From Ruminococcus sp. UBA1409 (lineage in GTDB: Bacteria; Bacillota; Clostridia; Oscillospirales; Ruminococcaceae), in NCBI GenBank assembly GCA_002305045.1, contig DBPX01000016.1, positions 245,872-309,871 of the forward strand: a DNA stretch of 64,000 bases, in the 5' to 3' direction. A program made the position numbers and the translations under genes. A model generated the notes under the pieces. That model was not told where the DNA came from, did no database searches, and saw only the letters and a program-made list of their open reading frames with translations. The stretch's first letter is position 1; each line of letters opens with the position of its first letter. Shown here piece after piece: positions 41,914 through 50,644 of the stretch.

Positions 41914-42822
41914 ATGAACATTTTAGTAATAGGCGGAGATTCACGCCAGATATACTGTGCAGGGCGACTTGCACTAATCGAGGATGTCAATGTTTTCACT
42001 CTCGGGCTTGACGAGGACGGCTCCGGCTTGAAGCAGATAAAGGGCGGGTCCAAGGGGTCGTTTTGGGAGACATCTCCTATGAACATCGCTTCCAGCTTCC
42101 CGGGCTTTGACGCCGTTATCCTTCCGTATCTTTCAACAAAGGACAGCTTAATAGTCTCAAAAAGAAGCGTAATTCCCTTTTCTGAGATAAAAGGGCTTAT
42201 AAAGCCGGGGACGGCTGTCTTTGCGGGGAGGCTGACCGAAGGCGAGACCGGGCTTCTTGTGGAGCTTGGCGCTAAGGTATACGACTGGTTTTCTGACGAG
42301 AGGCTCACTCTTTCCAACAGCAGGCTGACGGCAGAAGGCGCCGCTCAGATTATCATCAGGCGCTCTAAAAGGTCCTTGGGAGGCTCCAAGCTTTTAATCC
42401 TGGGCTGGGGAAGGCTGGCAAGGGAATGCTCGGAGCTGTTTTTAAGAATCGGGGCAGGAGTTTCGGTTTGGGCAAGACGAAGCGAGTCGCTAAAGGACGC
42501 CGAAAAATCCGGCTACACGGCTATCCCTGAGCTTATGTCTGCTCTTTCGGACGCCGACATAGTGGTCAGCACGGTGCCTGCCAGGATTCTAGGCGAGGCT
42601 GAGCTTTCCTCGCTAAAAAAGGACTCATGGATACTGGAGCTTGCCTCCAGCCCCTATTCCTTTGACCCAAGCCTTGCAAGGCTCATGGGAATATGCTACA
42701 GCATAGAGCCGGGAATCCCCGGAAGATTTACGCCGGAGTCGGCAGGCGCTGCGATGGCGGAATCGGTAATATCAAGGCTGGGGCTTGACCTAAACAGCCC
42801 TGACGAAGGGAGGGAGCATTAG
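41914..42822 (+). CDS. dpaA: Dipicolinate synthase subunit A
   Basis: DpaA with DpaB makes dipicolinic acid, the spore-core calcium chelator, from dihydroxytetrahydrodipicolinate in the mother cell. The 302-residue protein has the N-terminal DpaA domain (MNILVIGGDSRQIYCAGRL, DAVILPYLST) and a Rossmann domain (LLILGWGRLARECSELF, DADIVVSTVPA) typical of the family. The C-terminal PGIPGRFTPESAGAAMA block is conserved. dpaB starts 7 bases downstream. No ribosome binding site of strong type is seen ahead of the ATG. This gene is good evidence of spore formation. Confidence 0.93.
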   Translation: MNILVIGGDSRQIYCAGRLALIEDVNVFTLGLDEDGSGLKQIKGGSKGSFWETSPMNIASSFPGFDAVILPYLSTKDSLIVSKRSVIPFSEIKGLIKPGTAVFAGRLTEGETGLLVELGAKVYDWFSDERLTLSNSRLTAEGAAQIIIRRSKRSLGGSKLLILGWGRLARECSELFLRIGAGVSVWARRSESLKDAEKSGYTAIPELMSALSDADIVVSTVPARILGEAELSSLKKDSWILELASSPYSFDPSLARLMGICYSIEPGIPGRFTPESAGAAMAESVISRLGLDLNSPDEGREH

Positions 42823-42829
42823 CCCAGAG

Positions 42830-43429
42830 ATGAAAAGCATAGACAAAATAAGGGTCGGCTATGCCGTGACAGGCTCCTTCTGCACCCTTGCCAAAAGCCT
42901 CGAGGCGGCGGCAAGGCTTAGCTCTGCGGGCTACAGCCTGACTCCGATTTTTTCCTTCAATGCCTACTCGATAGACACCCGCTTCGGAACTGCAAATATG
43001 CAAAGAGAGGCTTTTGAAAGAGTCACCGGCAAGAAAATCATCCACACGATTGAGGACGCCGAGCCGATAGGTCCAAAGAGGATGTTTGATATCCTGATAG
43101 TCGCTCCCTGCACCTCAAACACTATTGCAAAGCTTGCGGGAGGGATAAACGATACTCCTGTCACCATGGCGGTAAAGAGTCATCTTAGAAACCAGCGTCC
43201 TGTGCTTCTGGGCGTCTCTACCAACGACGCTCTCGCCGCCTGTGCAAAAAACATCGGAGCCCTCATGTCGGCAAAGAATTACTACTTCCTCCCCTACCGT
43301 CAGGACGATTATCTTCTCAAGCCGTTTTCGATGGTCGCAGACTTTTCCTACATGGAAAGGTGCGTAGAGCTGGCTCTCAGCGGAATTCAGCTTCAGCCTA
43401 TGGTGTTAGGAGCAAATCCGAATGAATAA
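42830..43429 (+). CDS. dpaB: Dipicolinate synthase subunit B
   Basis: DpaB is the flavoprotein-like subunit of dipicolinate synthase. The 199-residue sequence shows VGYAVTGSFCTLAKSLEAA at the N-terminus, the flavin-site segment LIVAPCTSNTIAKLAGGINDTPVTMAVKSHLRN, and NYYFLPYRQDDYLLKPFSMVADF, all usual for SpoVFB. AGGGAGG sits inside the end of dpaA, so the two subunits are translated together. Two hairpins follow. Confidence 0.94.
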   Translation: MKSIDKIRVGYAVTGSFCTLAKSLEAAARLSSAGYSLTPIFSFNAYSIDTRFGTANMQREAFERVTGKKIIHTIEDAEPIGPKRMFDILIVAPCTSNTIAKLAGGINDTPVTMAVKSHLRNQRPVLLGVSTNDALAACAKNIGALMSAKNYYFLPYRQDDYLLKPFSMVADFSYMERCVELALSGIQLQPMVLGANPNE

Positions 43430-43435
43430 CTAAAC

Positions 43436-43478
43436 TCGCCCGGCGTTCGCATATATGCGAGGTCCGTGGCGATTTTTT
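43436..43478 (+). terminator. Terminator after dpaB
   Basis: A nested hairpin (CGCC...GGCG outer arms, TCGCATATATGCGA inside) is followed by six T. Confidence 0.65.
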
Positions 43479-43503
43479 ATGGTCCGTAGCAGGAATACCC
43501 GCC

Positions 43504-43541
43504 AAAAAAGACGCCCGGAATTATTCCCGAGCGCCGTTTTT
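43504..43541. terminator. Bidirectional terminator between dpaB and spoVM
   Basis: Arms CGCCCGGAA/TTCC-CGAGCG form a stem with one bulge, with five T on the plus side and six on the minus side. Confidence 0.75.
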
Positions 43542-43567
43542 ATGCTATGTTCAATTCTGCGTCGGAG

Positions 43568-43657
43568 TCAATAGCTGCCGTACTCCCTTTTGACGCCGAA
43601 GATTATCCTAAGCAGCCCCCGTATCGCACGGTTTGGCTTAAAGACGATAATTTTCAT
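43568..43657 (-). CDS. spoVM: SpoVM, 29-residue spore-coat anchoring peptide
   Basis: SpoVM is an amphipathic peptide that recognises the convex forespore membrane and tethers SpoIVA for coat assembly. The 29-codon frame starts MKIIVFKPNRAIRG and continues with LLRIIFGVKRE. Aligned to Bacillus SpoVM it keeps Met-Lys at the start, Lys7, Gly14, Arg17, Gly21 and a basic tail, with hydrophobic residues at the matching positions. Pro moves from position 9 to 8. AAGGAGGCAGGAG directly precedes the ATG. Position is decisive: it lies after rsgA on the same strand, as spoVM lies downstream of cpgA in Bacillus (there with rpe and thiN between). No sigma-E promoter was recognised. Confidence 0.85.
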   Translation of the reverse strand: MKIIVFKPNRAIRGLLRIIFGVKREYGSY

Positions 43658-43742
43658 TCTCCTGCCTCCTTAATGCAATATATTACACTATATTCAGGAA
43701 AATAAAATTTGCCATAGGGAATAAGTATCCGCCGAGGTCACG

Positions 43743-44630
43743 CTACCTCTTTTTATCAAGCTCCCACGGCTTTATCCTTTTTGCCTCCTCAAGCATAGCC
43801 TTATAGCTCTCATGCCTGCTCCTTGAAATAAGCCCAGAGGAAACAGCATTTAAAACTCCGCAGTCAGGCTCCGCAGAATGGGTGCAGTCGGGGAAGCGGC
43901 AGTCTCCTAAATGCTTAGAAAACTCCGGGAAGCAGTACGGAAGCTCCTTAGCCGTGATGGTATCGTATCTTCCCGTTTCAAAGCTTGAAAAGCCGGGGGT
44001 GTCCGCAATACAGCCGCCGCACTCCAGAGGATATATATCCGTCCTTCTGGTGGTGTGCTTACCTCTGCCGAGCTTTTTGCTTATCTCCTGAGTCTTTAAG
44101 CCAAGCTCCGGGCAGAGGTTATTTAACAGCGAGGACTTCCCGGAGCCGGAGTTTCCGGCAACTGCGGAAAACCTGTCCTTTAGCTCGCTAAGAAGCCCGT
44201 CAAGCCCCTCGCCGGTTATGTTGCAGACGCAGAAAACAGGATATATCCTTTTGTAGACCTCTAGGTAGTCTCCGGGAGGAAGCTTGTCAATCTTTGTAAA
44301 GACTATCACCGGGGAGATTCCCTTATACTCGGCTACAGCTAAAAACTTGTCTAAAAGCAACAGGTTTGGGTACGGCTCGCAGGTGGAGACGACAAAGACG
44401 ATAGAGTCAAGATTTGCAAGCGGAGGCCTTATTATCTGATTTTTCCTCTCGTGGATGGAGAGAATCACGCCGTCCTGAGGACAGAAGCTGACCCTGTCCC
44501 CGCAGTAGGGAGAGACACCGCCTATTCTTAACACCCCTCTTGGCTTACAGACCGACACTCCGCCGCTCCACATGACCCTAAAGCTCTCTCCCATAGAGCT
44601 GACAATCACTCCGTTTTCAATGTCAGCCAT
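43743..44630 (-). CDS. rsgA: Ribosome small-subunit GTPase RsgA
   Basis: RsgA (YloQ/CpgA) is a circularly permuted GTPase assisting 30S maturation. The 295-residue protein has the N-terminal OB fold (VSSMGESFRVMWS, PYCGDRVSFC), G4 FTKIDKLP before G1 GNSGSGKSSLLN, as expected for a permuted order, then G3 DTPGFSSF. The C-terminal zinc motif reads CRFPDCTHSAEPDC. The start codon lies immediately after the prkC stop (1 base gap), preserving the prpC-prkC-rsgA order of Firmicutes. Confidence 0.96.
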   Translation of the reverse strand: MADIENGVIVSSMGESFRVMWSGGVSVCKPRGVLRIGGVSPYCGDRVSFCPQDGVILSIHERKNQIIRPPLANLDSIVFVVSTCEPYPNLLLLDKFLAVAEYKGISPVIVFTKIDKLPPGDYLEVYKRIYPVFCVCNITGEGLDGLLSELKDRFSAVAGNSGSGKSSLLNNLCPELGLKTQEISKKLGRGKHTTRRTDIYPLECGGCIADTPGFSSFETGRYDTITAKELPYCFPEFSKHLGDCRFPDCTHSAEPDCGVLNAVSSGLISRSRHESYKAMLEEAKRIKPWELDKKR

Positions 44631-44631
44631 A

Positions 44632-46767
44632 TCAGAACAGACCGTTTACATCAATGAGTGCGAAGGCAAAGCTGGAATAGTTCTTGCAGACCCAGCTGCC
44701 GTCCTCGAAGTTTACATCGTACTGTGCAAGCTGAGTATACATCCCTGTTCTCGGACTCTTCAGCCTTGCGGACAGCTCGACGCTTCCGCTGCCGTAGACA
44801 GGAATCTCGATATAGCTTCCCGCATAGTTGCTGGCGCTGAAGAATACGCTCTCGCTCATCGCCTCGCCGTTTTGAGTGTTCTCTAAGACTATGCTGTAGG
44901 TGTTGCTTGCGCTTGCCGGGATGTCGACACGGACCACGACATAGCTCTGCGTCTGTCCGCCGGGGAGGACGCCGCCCTGCTCCAAATTTTCGGGCAGGTC
45001 TATATCGCCGGTGTCGTCAAACGGGTCGGAGACGGTTCCGTTGCCGTCCGAAACATAGATTGTGACGACTGTGTTTCTCGTAACGACCTCTCCCTCGATT
45101 ATATTCTGGGAGACTACGGTGTCAAGTGGCTCGCTGGACTCGATATACTGGACCTTGGGCACAAGATACGCAGCCTTTAGCATATCCTCAGCCTCCGAGA
45201 CCGTCCTTCCCTTTACATCGGGGACGGTAGTGTCCTCGGTGGAGGGACCTATGCTCACATATACCTTGACGGTAGAGCCTTCCTCAACCGAGGTATATGC
45301 CTCAGGGTCGGTCCTTACGACATACTCAGCCGCTATATCGTCGCTCTCCGTCTCGATGCGAAGATACTTTAGATTCTCGCCGTCAAGAGCGGCACTGGCG
45401 GAGTTGAAATGATAATTCACAACATCGGGGACGGTTACGCTCCTTGTTCCCTTGGATACTATTACCGTTATCGCAGAGCCTTTTTTGACTATTCTGCCCT
45501 CAGCCTTCCCCTGCTCGATTATGACTCCCGAGGGGTACTCTGAGTTATACTCCTCGCTGGCTACAAGCTGAATGTCAGGGTACTGCGCCCTTGCGTCGTA
45601 GAAGTTAAGCCCGATAAGGCTGGGCATCGTGTAGTCGTTTGACGACGAGGGAGCCGTCTTTAGCGATGACAGGACAACATGGGCAACAAAAAGCACTGCA
45701 ACTATCATAACAGTAACGGTCGTCGCCGTCAGAATCGGGAGAATGTAGTTGTGCCTAGGCTCCTCTATCTCGTAGTCCTCGTCATCGTCATATTCCTCCT
45801 GCGAAGGGATGTCCTCCTCGACATACTCCTGAGCCGCAGTTTTCCTTCTCCTTCCGGCAGGAAACGCAAAGGGAAGCTTCTTTTTGCTCCTCGGACGGCT
45901 AACAGGCTCCGAGGTGTAGCCGAAAACTATGCTCTGGTCCTGCTTGAACGCCTCTATGTCCCCTATCATCCCGGTTGCGGACTGATACCTCTGGTCGGGG
46001 TCCTTTTCCATCGCACGAAGGATTATCTCCTCAAGACCCTTGTACATCGTGGAGACATACTCAGACGGTCTTACAGGCTCCTCGTTCATATGCTTCAGGG
46101 CGACCGAAACAGGCGTCTCGCCGTCAAACGGCTTTCTGCCGGTCAGCATTTCGTACATGATAACGCCTACCGAGTAGATGTCGCTCCGCTCGTCGGTGCG
46201 CTCCCCTCTTGCCTGCTCCGGGGAGACATAGTGAACCGAGCCCATCGTCTTTTCGCCGGTGTTCTGGGGCGTCTGCCTTGAAAAGTTTGCGATTCCGAAA
46301 TCCATGACCTTGATGGTGCCGTCGGAGAGCTTCATTATATTCTGCGGCTTGATGTCACGATGGATGATTCCACGGTCGTGAGCAAGCTGGAGCGCCCTCA
46401 GAATCTGAATGGTGTAGTGTACGCACTCCCTCCACGGGACTATTCCAACCTGGTCGATGTATTCCTTTAAAGTTATGCCCTCGATTCTCTCCATGACTAT
46501 AAACTCGAGGTCCTTTTCATGCCCGACATCGAAAATCTTGACTATGTTCGGATGGCTCAAAACGGCAATAGCCTTGCTCTCGTTCCTGAAGCATCTGACA
46601 AACTCGGCGTTGGAGGAAAACTCAGCCTTTAGTATCTTGACGGCGACCGAGCGATTTTCCATAATGTCCCTGCCGATATACACATCCGACATCCCGCCGA
46701 TGCCCAGCCTGTCGATTATTTCATATCTTCCGTCGAGCCGAAGCCCTATCATATTATCCATAATCAT
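44632..46767 (-). CDS. prkC: PASTA-domain Ser/Thr protein kinase
   Basis: PrkC senses muropeptides or lipid II through extracellular PASTA domains and phosphorylates targets in growth and spore germination. The 711-residue protein has a Hanks kinase domain (about residues 12-270; GxGG loop LGIGGMSDVY, VAVKIL, HRDIKPQN at 136, DFGIANF). A juxtamembrane acidic stretch and a membrane helix (about 341-366) follow, then three PASTA repeats (about 377-575) and a C-terminal beta-rich module. GAGGAAAGG precedes the ATGs at 46767 and 46761; I use the first, the second is equally possible. Its antagonist PrpC is the next gene upstream. Confidence 0.95.
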   Translation of the reverse strand: MIMDNMIGLRLDGRYEIIDRLGIGGMSDVYIGRDIMENRSVAVKILKAEFSSNAEFVRCFRNESKAIAVLSHPNIVKIFDVGHEKDLEFIVMERIEGITLKEYIDQVGIVPWRECVHYTIQILRALQLAHDRGIIHRDIKPQNIMKLSDGTIKVMDFGIANFSRQTPQNTGEKTMGSVHYVSPEQARGERTDERSDIYSVGVIMYEMLTGRKPFDGETPVSVALKHMNEEPVRPSEYVSTMYKGLEEIILRAMEKDPDQRYQSATGMIGDIEAFKQDQSIVFGYTSEPVSRPRSKKKLPFAFPAGRRRKTAAQEYVEEDIPSQEEYDDDEDYEIEEPRHNYILPILTATTVTVMIVAVLFVAHVVLSSLKTAPSSSNDYTMPSLIGLNFYDARAQYPDIQLVASEEYNSEYPSGVIIEQGKAEGRIVKKGSAITVIVSKGTRSVTVPDVVNYHFNSASAALDGENLKYLRIETESDDIAAEYVVRTDPEAYTSVEEGSTVKVYVSIGPSTEDTTVPDVKGRTVSEAEDMLKAAYLVPKVQYIESSEPLDTVVSQNIIEGEVVTRNTVVTIYVSDGNGTVSDPFDDTGDIDLPENLEQGGVLPGGQTQSYVVVRVDIPASASNTYSIVLENTQNGEAMSESVFFSASNYAGSYIEIPVYGSGSVELSARLKSPRTGMYTQLAQYDVNFEDGSWVCKNYSSFAFALIDVNGLF

Positions 46768-46833
46768 TATCCTTTCCTCTCGGTTTTGGAGGTTCGAACT
46801 CAAAAGCAAGAAAGCAGTAAGGCCTCCTCTATA

Positions 46834-47562
46834 TCAAACACTTGCGATAACCGCAGTGATATTATCCTTTCCGTTTTTGGCGTTTACCCTGTCTATAAGC
46901 TCGTTGGCAGCCGTCTCTATCGGCTTTTTGTAGACTATGCTGTAGATAAGCTCGTCGCTCAGATAGTTCGTAAGACCGTCGGTGCAAAGAAGCAGGCTGT
47001 CGCCCTGGGATATCCCAAGCTCGAAATAATCTGCCTCTATCTCCGAGTCCACGCCTACAGCCCGTGTTATTACATTTTTCATGTTGTGGAGCTTCACCTG
47101 GGACTCCTCTACCACTCCCTTTGACCTAAAGAACTCCTCCATGGTATGGTCTGTGGTTATCTGGGTTATCCCCCTCTCGGACATGAGATACGCCCTCGAA
47201 TCGCCGACATTTACAACGCTTAGTATCCCGTTATGTATGATGGCGGCAACGCAGGTGGTGCCCATGCCGTGGTTGGACTCCTCCTCGCTTCCCTTACTGT
47301 AGACAAGGGCGTTTGCGGCGGATACGGCAGACATAAGCATAGCCTTTATGCTCTTAGGCTCCATGTCGCTTCTGAAGCTGAGCATCACACGGTCATATAC
47401 CGCTCCTGCCGCCATATCGCTTGCCAGTCCGCCGGACGCAGCTCCGCCCATACCGTCGCAGACGATTGCAAGAGCCGCACCGCCCTCAAGCATACTGACA
47501 CGGAAACGGTCCTGATTTTCATCCCTGAACCTGCCTATATCAGTCCTGCCGGTAATGAACAA
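46834..47562 (-). CDS. prpC: PP2C-type Ser/Thr phosphatase
   Basis: PrpC dephosphorylates PrkC and its substrates. The 242-residue PP2C domain shows GRFRDENQDRF with the metal-site Asp, VCDGMGGAASGGLAS, VNVGDSRAYL, ITTDHTM, LLLCTDGLTNYL and the final KDNITAVIA. The frame begins with TTG at 47562, supported by AAAGGGGTG upstream; no ATG is available before the first motif. It lies between rlmN and prkC as in Bacillus. Confidence 0.95.
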   Translation of the reverse strand: MFITGRTDIGRFRDENQDRFRVSMLEGGAALAIVCDGMGGAASGGLASDMAAGAVYDRVMLSFRSDMEPKSIKAMLMSAVSAANALVYSKGSEEESNHGMGTTCVAAIIHNGILSVVNVGDSRAYLMSERGITQITTDHTMEEFFRSKGVVEESQVKLHNMKNVITRAVGVDSEIEADYFELGISQGDSLLLCTDGLTNYLSDELIYSIVYKKPIETAANELIDRVNAKNGKDNITAVIASV

Positions 47563-47587
47563 CTCAAAACACCCCTTTCAAAAAGCA

Positions 47588-48637
47588 TTATATTTCATAC
47601 TCCCGCCTTAGCTGACCGCAGGCGGCGTCTATATCCGAGCCTAGAGTCCTTCTTACGGTGGCGTTTATGCCAAGCTCGGTGAGCATACGGCAAAACGCTG
47701 CCGCAGACTGTCTGCTCGAGCTGTAATCTCTTTCCTTTATTTTGTTCACCGGGATTATGTTGACATGAGCGGGCATACCCCTTATCAGCGAGGATAAACC
47801 GAGAGCATCGCTTTTTGTGTCGTTCTCGCCGTCAATTAGGGCGTACTCGAAGGATATCCTCCTGCCGGTGACATCAAAGTAATGCCTGCACGCCCTCATA
47901 AGCTCGTCAAGCCCGTATTTATTGTTTATCGGCATCAGCCTAGACCTTGTTTCGTCGTTTGAGGCGTGAAGGGATATAGAAAGCGTCAGCTGAGATTTAA
48001 GCTCGGCAAGCTCGTATATCCTCTCGACAAGACCGCAGGTCGACAGAGACAGATGCCTAAGGCTCATCCCGGCTCCCTCCGGCGAGGAGAGTATGTCCAT
48101 AAAGGCTGTCACATTCTCGTAGTTGTCAAGAGGCTCCCCTATCCCCATCAAAACTATGCTTGATACCTTTCTTCCTGTCAGCCTCTCGGTTTCGTATAGC
48201 TGAAGAAGTATCTCGGAGGGGGCAAGATTTCTTTTAAAGCCGGCTATCGTCGAGGCGCAGAAGCGGCAGCCCATCCTGCATCCTACCTGTGTGGATACGC
48301 AGAGGGAATCGCCGTGCTCGTAGCTCATTATGACCGTCTCGATATGGTTGCCGTCCTCAAGCTCGTAAAGGAGCTTCTCGGTGCCGTCAATCCGGGAGGA
48401 CAGCCTTTTTACAGGATTAACAGACATTATCCTAAACTCATTTGACAGCCTTTTTCTTAGCTCCTCGGATAGGTTTGTCATGCTGTCAAAGTCCTTGACC
48501 CTTTTCTGGTGGAGCCATTTAAATATCTGCGACGCCCTGAAGCCCTTTTCGCCGTATTCAAGGAGGATATCACGAAGCTCGCCCTGTCTGAGCGATAGGA
48601 TATCCCTTTTTGTATCATAAGTGCCCTGGCAGGACAA
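47588..48637 (-). CDS. rlmN: 23S rRNA/tRNA adenine-C2 methyltransferase RlmN
   Basis: RlmN is a radical-SAM enzyme making m2A2503 in 23S rRNA and m2A37 in some tRNAs. The 349-residue protein has the cluster motif CRMGCRFCAST, the N-terminal helical adapter (FRASQIFKWLHQKRV), SSIVLMGIGEPLDNYENV, the LSTCGLV segment and the C-terminal catalytic Cys in RRTLGSDIDAACGQL. The TTG start at 48637 is supported by AGGGGGTGAGG. It directly follows rsmB. Confidence 0.96.
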   Translation of the reverse strand: MSCQGTYDTKRDILSLRQGELRDILLEYGEKGFRASQIFKWLHQKRVKDFDSMTNLSEELRKRLSNEFRIMSVNPVKRLSSRIDGTEKLLYELEDGNHIETVIMSYEHGDSLCVSTQVGCRMGCRFCASTIAGFKRNLAPSEILLQLYETERLTGRKVSSIVLMGIGEPLDNYENVTAFMDILSSPEGAGMSLRHLSLSTCGLVERIYELAELKSQLTLSISLHASNDETRSRLMPINNKYGLDELMRACRHYFDVTGRRISFEYALIDGENDTKSDALGLSSLIRGMPAHVNIIPVNKIKERDYSSSRQSAAAFCRMLTELGINATVRRTLGSDIDAACGQLRREYEI

Positions 48638-48641
48638 GTCC

Positions 48642-49943
48642 TCACCCCCTTTTTCTAAGTCTTGCTATGAAGAAGCCGTCCTTGCCCTGCTGCTCGGGAA
48701 TAATTGTAACCGTCGGGCTGGAATAGCCGGGTATATTCTCCGGCTCAAGCTCGGAATATTCGTCAAGAAGTCTTTTTACGATATTGTCGTTCTCGCACCT
48801 TCTTAATGTGCAGGTCGAGTATATCATTATCCCTCCCGGCTTGAGATAGCCTAAAGAGGTAGCCGCTATCTTATACTGAAGCTCGGGAAGAGAGTCAGCC
48901 TCCTCGGGGGACTGATACTTTATCTCCGGCTTCCTTCTTATCACTCCAAGACCTGAGCAGGGAACATCGCAAAGCACCCTGTCCGCCATGGGGATATCGC
49001 AGGAGTACACCGAGGCGTCGTTTAAGCCGGCTGTCACCGATTTAAGGCCGAGCCTTTTTGCTCCCTCGGCTATAAGCCCGACACGGCCTTTGTGGATATC
49101 GTAGGAATATATCCTGCCGCTGTCCTTCATATGCTGAGCTACCGTAAAGGACTTTCCTCCGGGAGCCGCACAGACATCAATTACCGTCTGCCCCGGCAAA
49201 GCCTCAAGGCTCAAGGCGGCTATCTGGCTGGAAAGGTCCTGAACATAAAGCATACCTTTCTTGTAGGCTGAAAGCTCCTCAATCGAGCCGGAGCGAAGAT
49301 TATACGAATCCGGGAAGCCGGGGATTTCCTCAATATCGGCGCCGTCAAGCTCAAGGCAGGATAAAATCTCCTCCCTTGAAAACCTGCAGCTGTTGAGCCT
49401 CAGCGTGACAGGAGGGCTTTCCAGCGACGAGGATAGAATCGAAGCCGCAGCAGCCTCTCCGTATTCCCTTGTCCAGCTCTTTATCAGCCACTGCGGGCAG
49501 GAATACTCGATAGAAAGACGCTCAAGCCGGGTCCTTCCCGTGGGGAGCCGCTTGCCGTCCCGAATAAAGGAGCGAAGAACTGCGTTTACAAAGCCGGAGG
49601 CTCCGATTTTTTTATCCCTCTTTAAAAGCCCTACGCTCTCGTTGACGGCAGCGCTGTCCGGCACGCTGTCCATATACAGAAGCTGGTAGATACCCATTCT
49701 GAGGGCGGCTCTTACATCCGGCGACAGGGAGGCCGTCGGTCTTTTTGAATAAAGAGAAATCACGGCGTCAAGGGTGAGCATACGCTCTATAGTCCCGTAG
49801 TAAAGAGCGGTTATAAACCTTTTGTCCCTTGCGTCCAGGCCGGAGTTTCGCCTAAGAGCATTGTCAAGCGCTATATTTGAATAGCTTTTGCTTCTTTCGG
49901 TCTCCAAAAGAAGCTCAAAGCAAAGCTCTCTTGGGGCTTTCAT
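48642..49943 (-). CDS. rsmB: 16S rRNA m5C967 methyltransferase RsmB
   Basis: RsmB (Sun/Fmu) methylates C967 of 16S rRNA. The 433-residue protein has an N-terminal NusB-like RNA-binding domain (about residues 1-140; DKRFITALYYGTIER) and a C-terminal RNA m5C methyltransferase domain. The catalytic region shows VIDVCAAPGGKSFTVAQHM, CDVPCSGLGVIRRKPE and IMIYSTCTLRRCEND with the second Cys. It overlaps the peptidase stop by 4 bases. Part of the conserved fmt-rsmB-rlmN order. Confidence 0.95.
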   Translation of the reverse strand: MKAPRELCFELLLETERSKSYSNIALDNALRRNSGLDARDKRFITALYYGTIERMLTLDAVISLYSKRPTASLSPDVRAALRMGIYQLLYMDSVPDSAAVNESVGLLKRDKKIGASGFVNAVLRSFIRDGKRLPTGRTRLERLSIEYSCPQWLIKSWTREYGEAAAASILSSSLESPPVTLRLNSCRFSREEILSCLELDGADIEEIPGFPDSYNLRSGSIEELSAYKKGMLYVQDLSSQIAALSLEALPGQTVIDVCAAPGGKSFTVAQHMKDSGRIYSYDIHKGRVGLIAEGAKRLGLKSVTAGLNDASVYSCDIPMADRVLCDVPCSGLGVIRRKPEIKYQSPEEADSLPELQYKIAATSLGYLKPGGIMIYSTCTLRRCENDNIVKRLLDEYSELEPENIPGYSSPTVTIIPEQQGKDGFFIARLRKRG

Positions 49944-50632
49944 CTGTCCCTGCGCCTTGAGCTGCCGACGATGAGCAAAAGCCTAAGTATGGTGGCAAGG
50001 CTGGATACAAGGGCGGCAACATATGTCATCGCTGCGGCGGAAAGCACCGAGCGGGACATTTTAAGCTCCTCGCCGACCAACATTCCCGAGGCCTCAAGGG
50101 TTGCAAGCGCTCTCTTGCTGGCGTTGAACTCCACAGGGAGCGTGACCGCCTGGAAAACAGCCATCAGCGAGTAAAGCAGGACTCCTAGCATGGCTATAGG
50201 ATAGCTTCCGAACAGCATCCCGACAAGCAGTATTACAAAGCCTGCCGATGAGCCGAAGTTTGTCACCGGGACGAGCGCCGACCTTATTTTAATCGGAGTA
50301 TATCCGGTTGCGTGCTGGACGGCGTGACCGCACTCATGTGCGGCTACCCCTATTGCGGCAACCGAGGTCGAGCCGTATACGCTGTCAGAAAGTGAGACGG
50401 TCCTCGTCTTTGGATTAAAGTTGTCGGTTAGGTTCCCGGAGATTTTTACCACCGCAACATCGTAAAGCCCGTTATCGTCAAGAATACGCCTTGCCGCCTG
50501 TGCTCCGGTGACTCCTCTTGAGCTTTGGACGCTTTGATACTTCGAGAAGGTGGAGCTTACCTTCATCTGTGCGTAAAGCCCGAACAAAAATGCGGGCAGT
50601 ATTATTAAATAGGTATAGTCAAACCAATACAT
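49940..50632 (-). CDS. Membrane zinc metallopeptidase, YugP-like
   Basis: The 230-residue protein is an integral membrane protease-like protein of the YugP family. HECGHAVQHATGY carries the HExxH zinc motif near residue 97, with membrane segments before it (residues 5-22) and after it (about 118-160 and 205-222). Its substrates are not known. It is often found next to fmt and rsmB in clostridia, where Bacillus lacks it, as here. Confidence 0.9.
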   Translation of the reverse strand: MYWFDYTYLIILPAFLFGLYAQMKVSSTFSKYQSVQSSRGVTGAQAARRILDDNGLYDVAVVKISGNLTDNFNPKTRTVSLSDSVYGSTSVAAIGVAAHECGHAVQHATGYTPIKIRSALVPVTNFGSSAGFVILLVGMLFGSYPIAMLGVLLYSLMAVFQAVTLPVEFNASKRALATLEASGMLVGEELKMSRSVLSAAAMTYVAALVSSLATILRLLLIVGSSRRRDR

Positions 50633-50644
50633 ACTAAGCCTTTC

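Noticed and set aside
43658..43742. Sigma-E promoter of spoVM
   Set aside because: No -35/-10 pair close to the sigma-E consensus with correct spacing was found; the gene may be read through from rsgA or use a diverged promoter.
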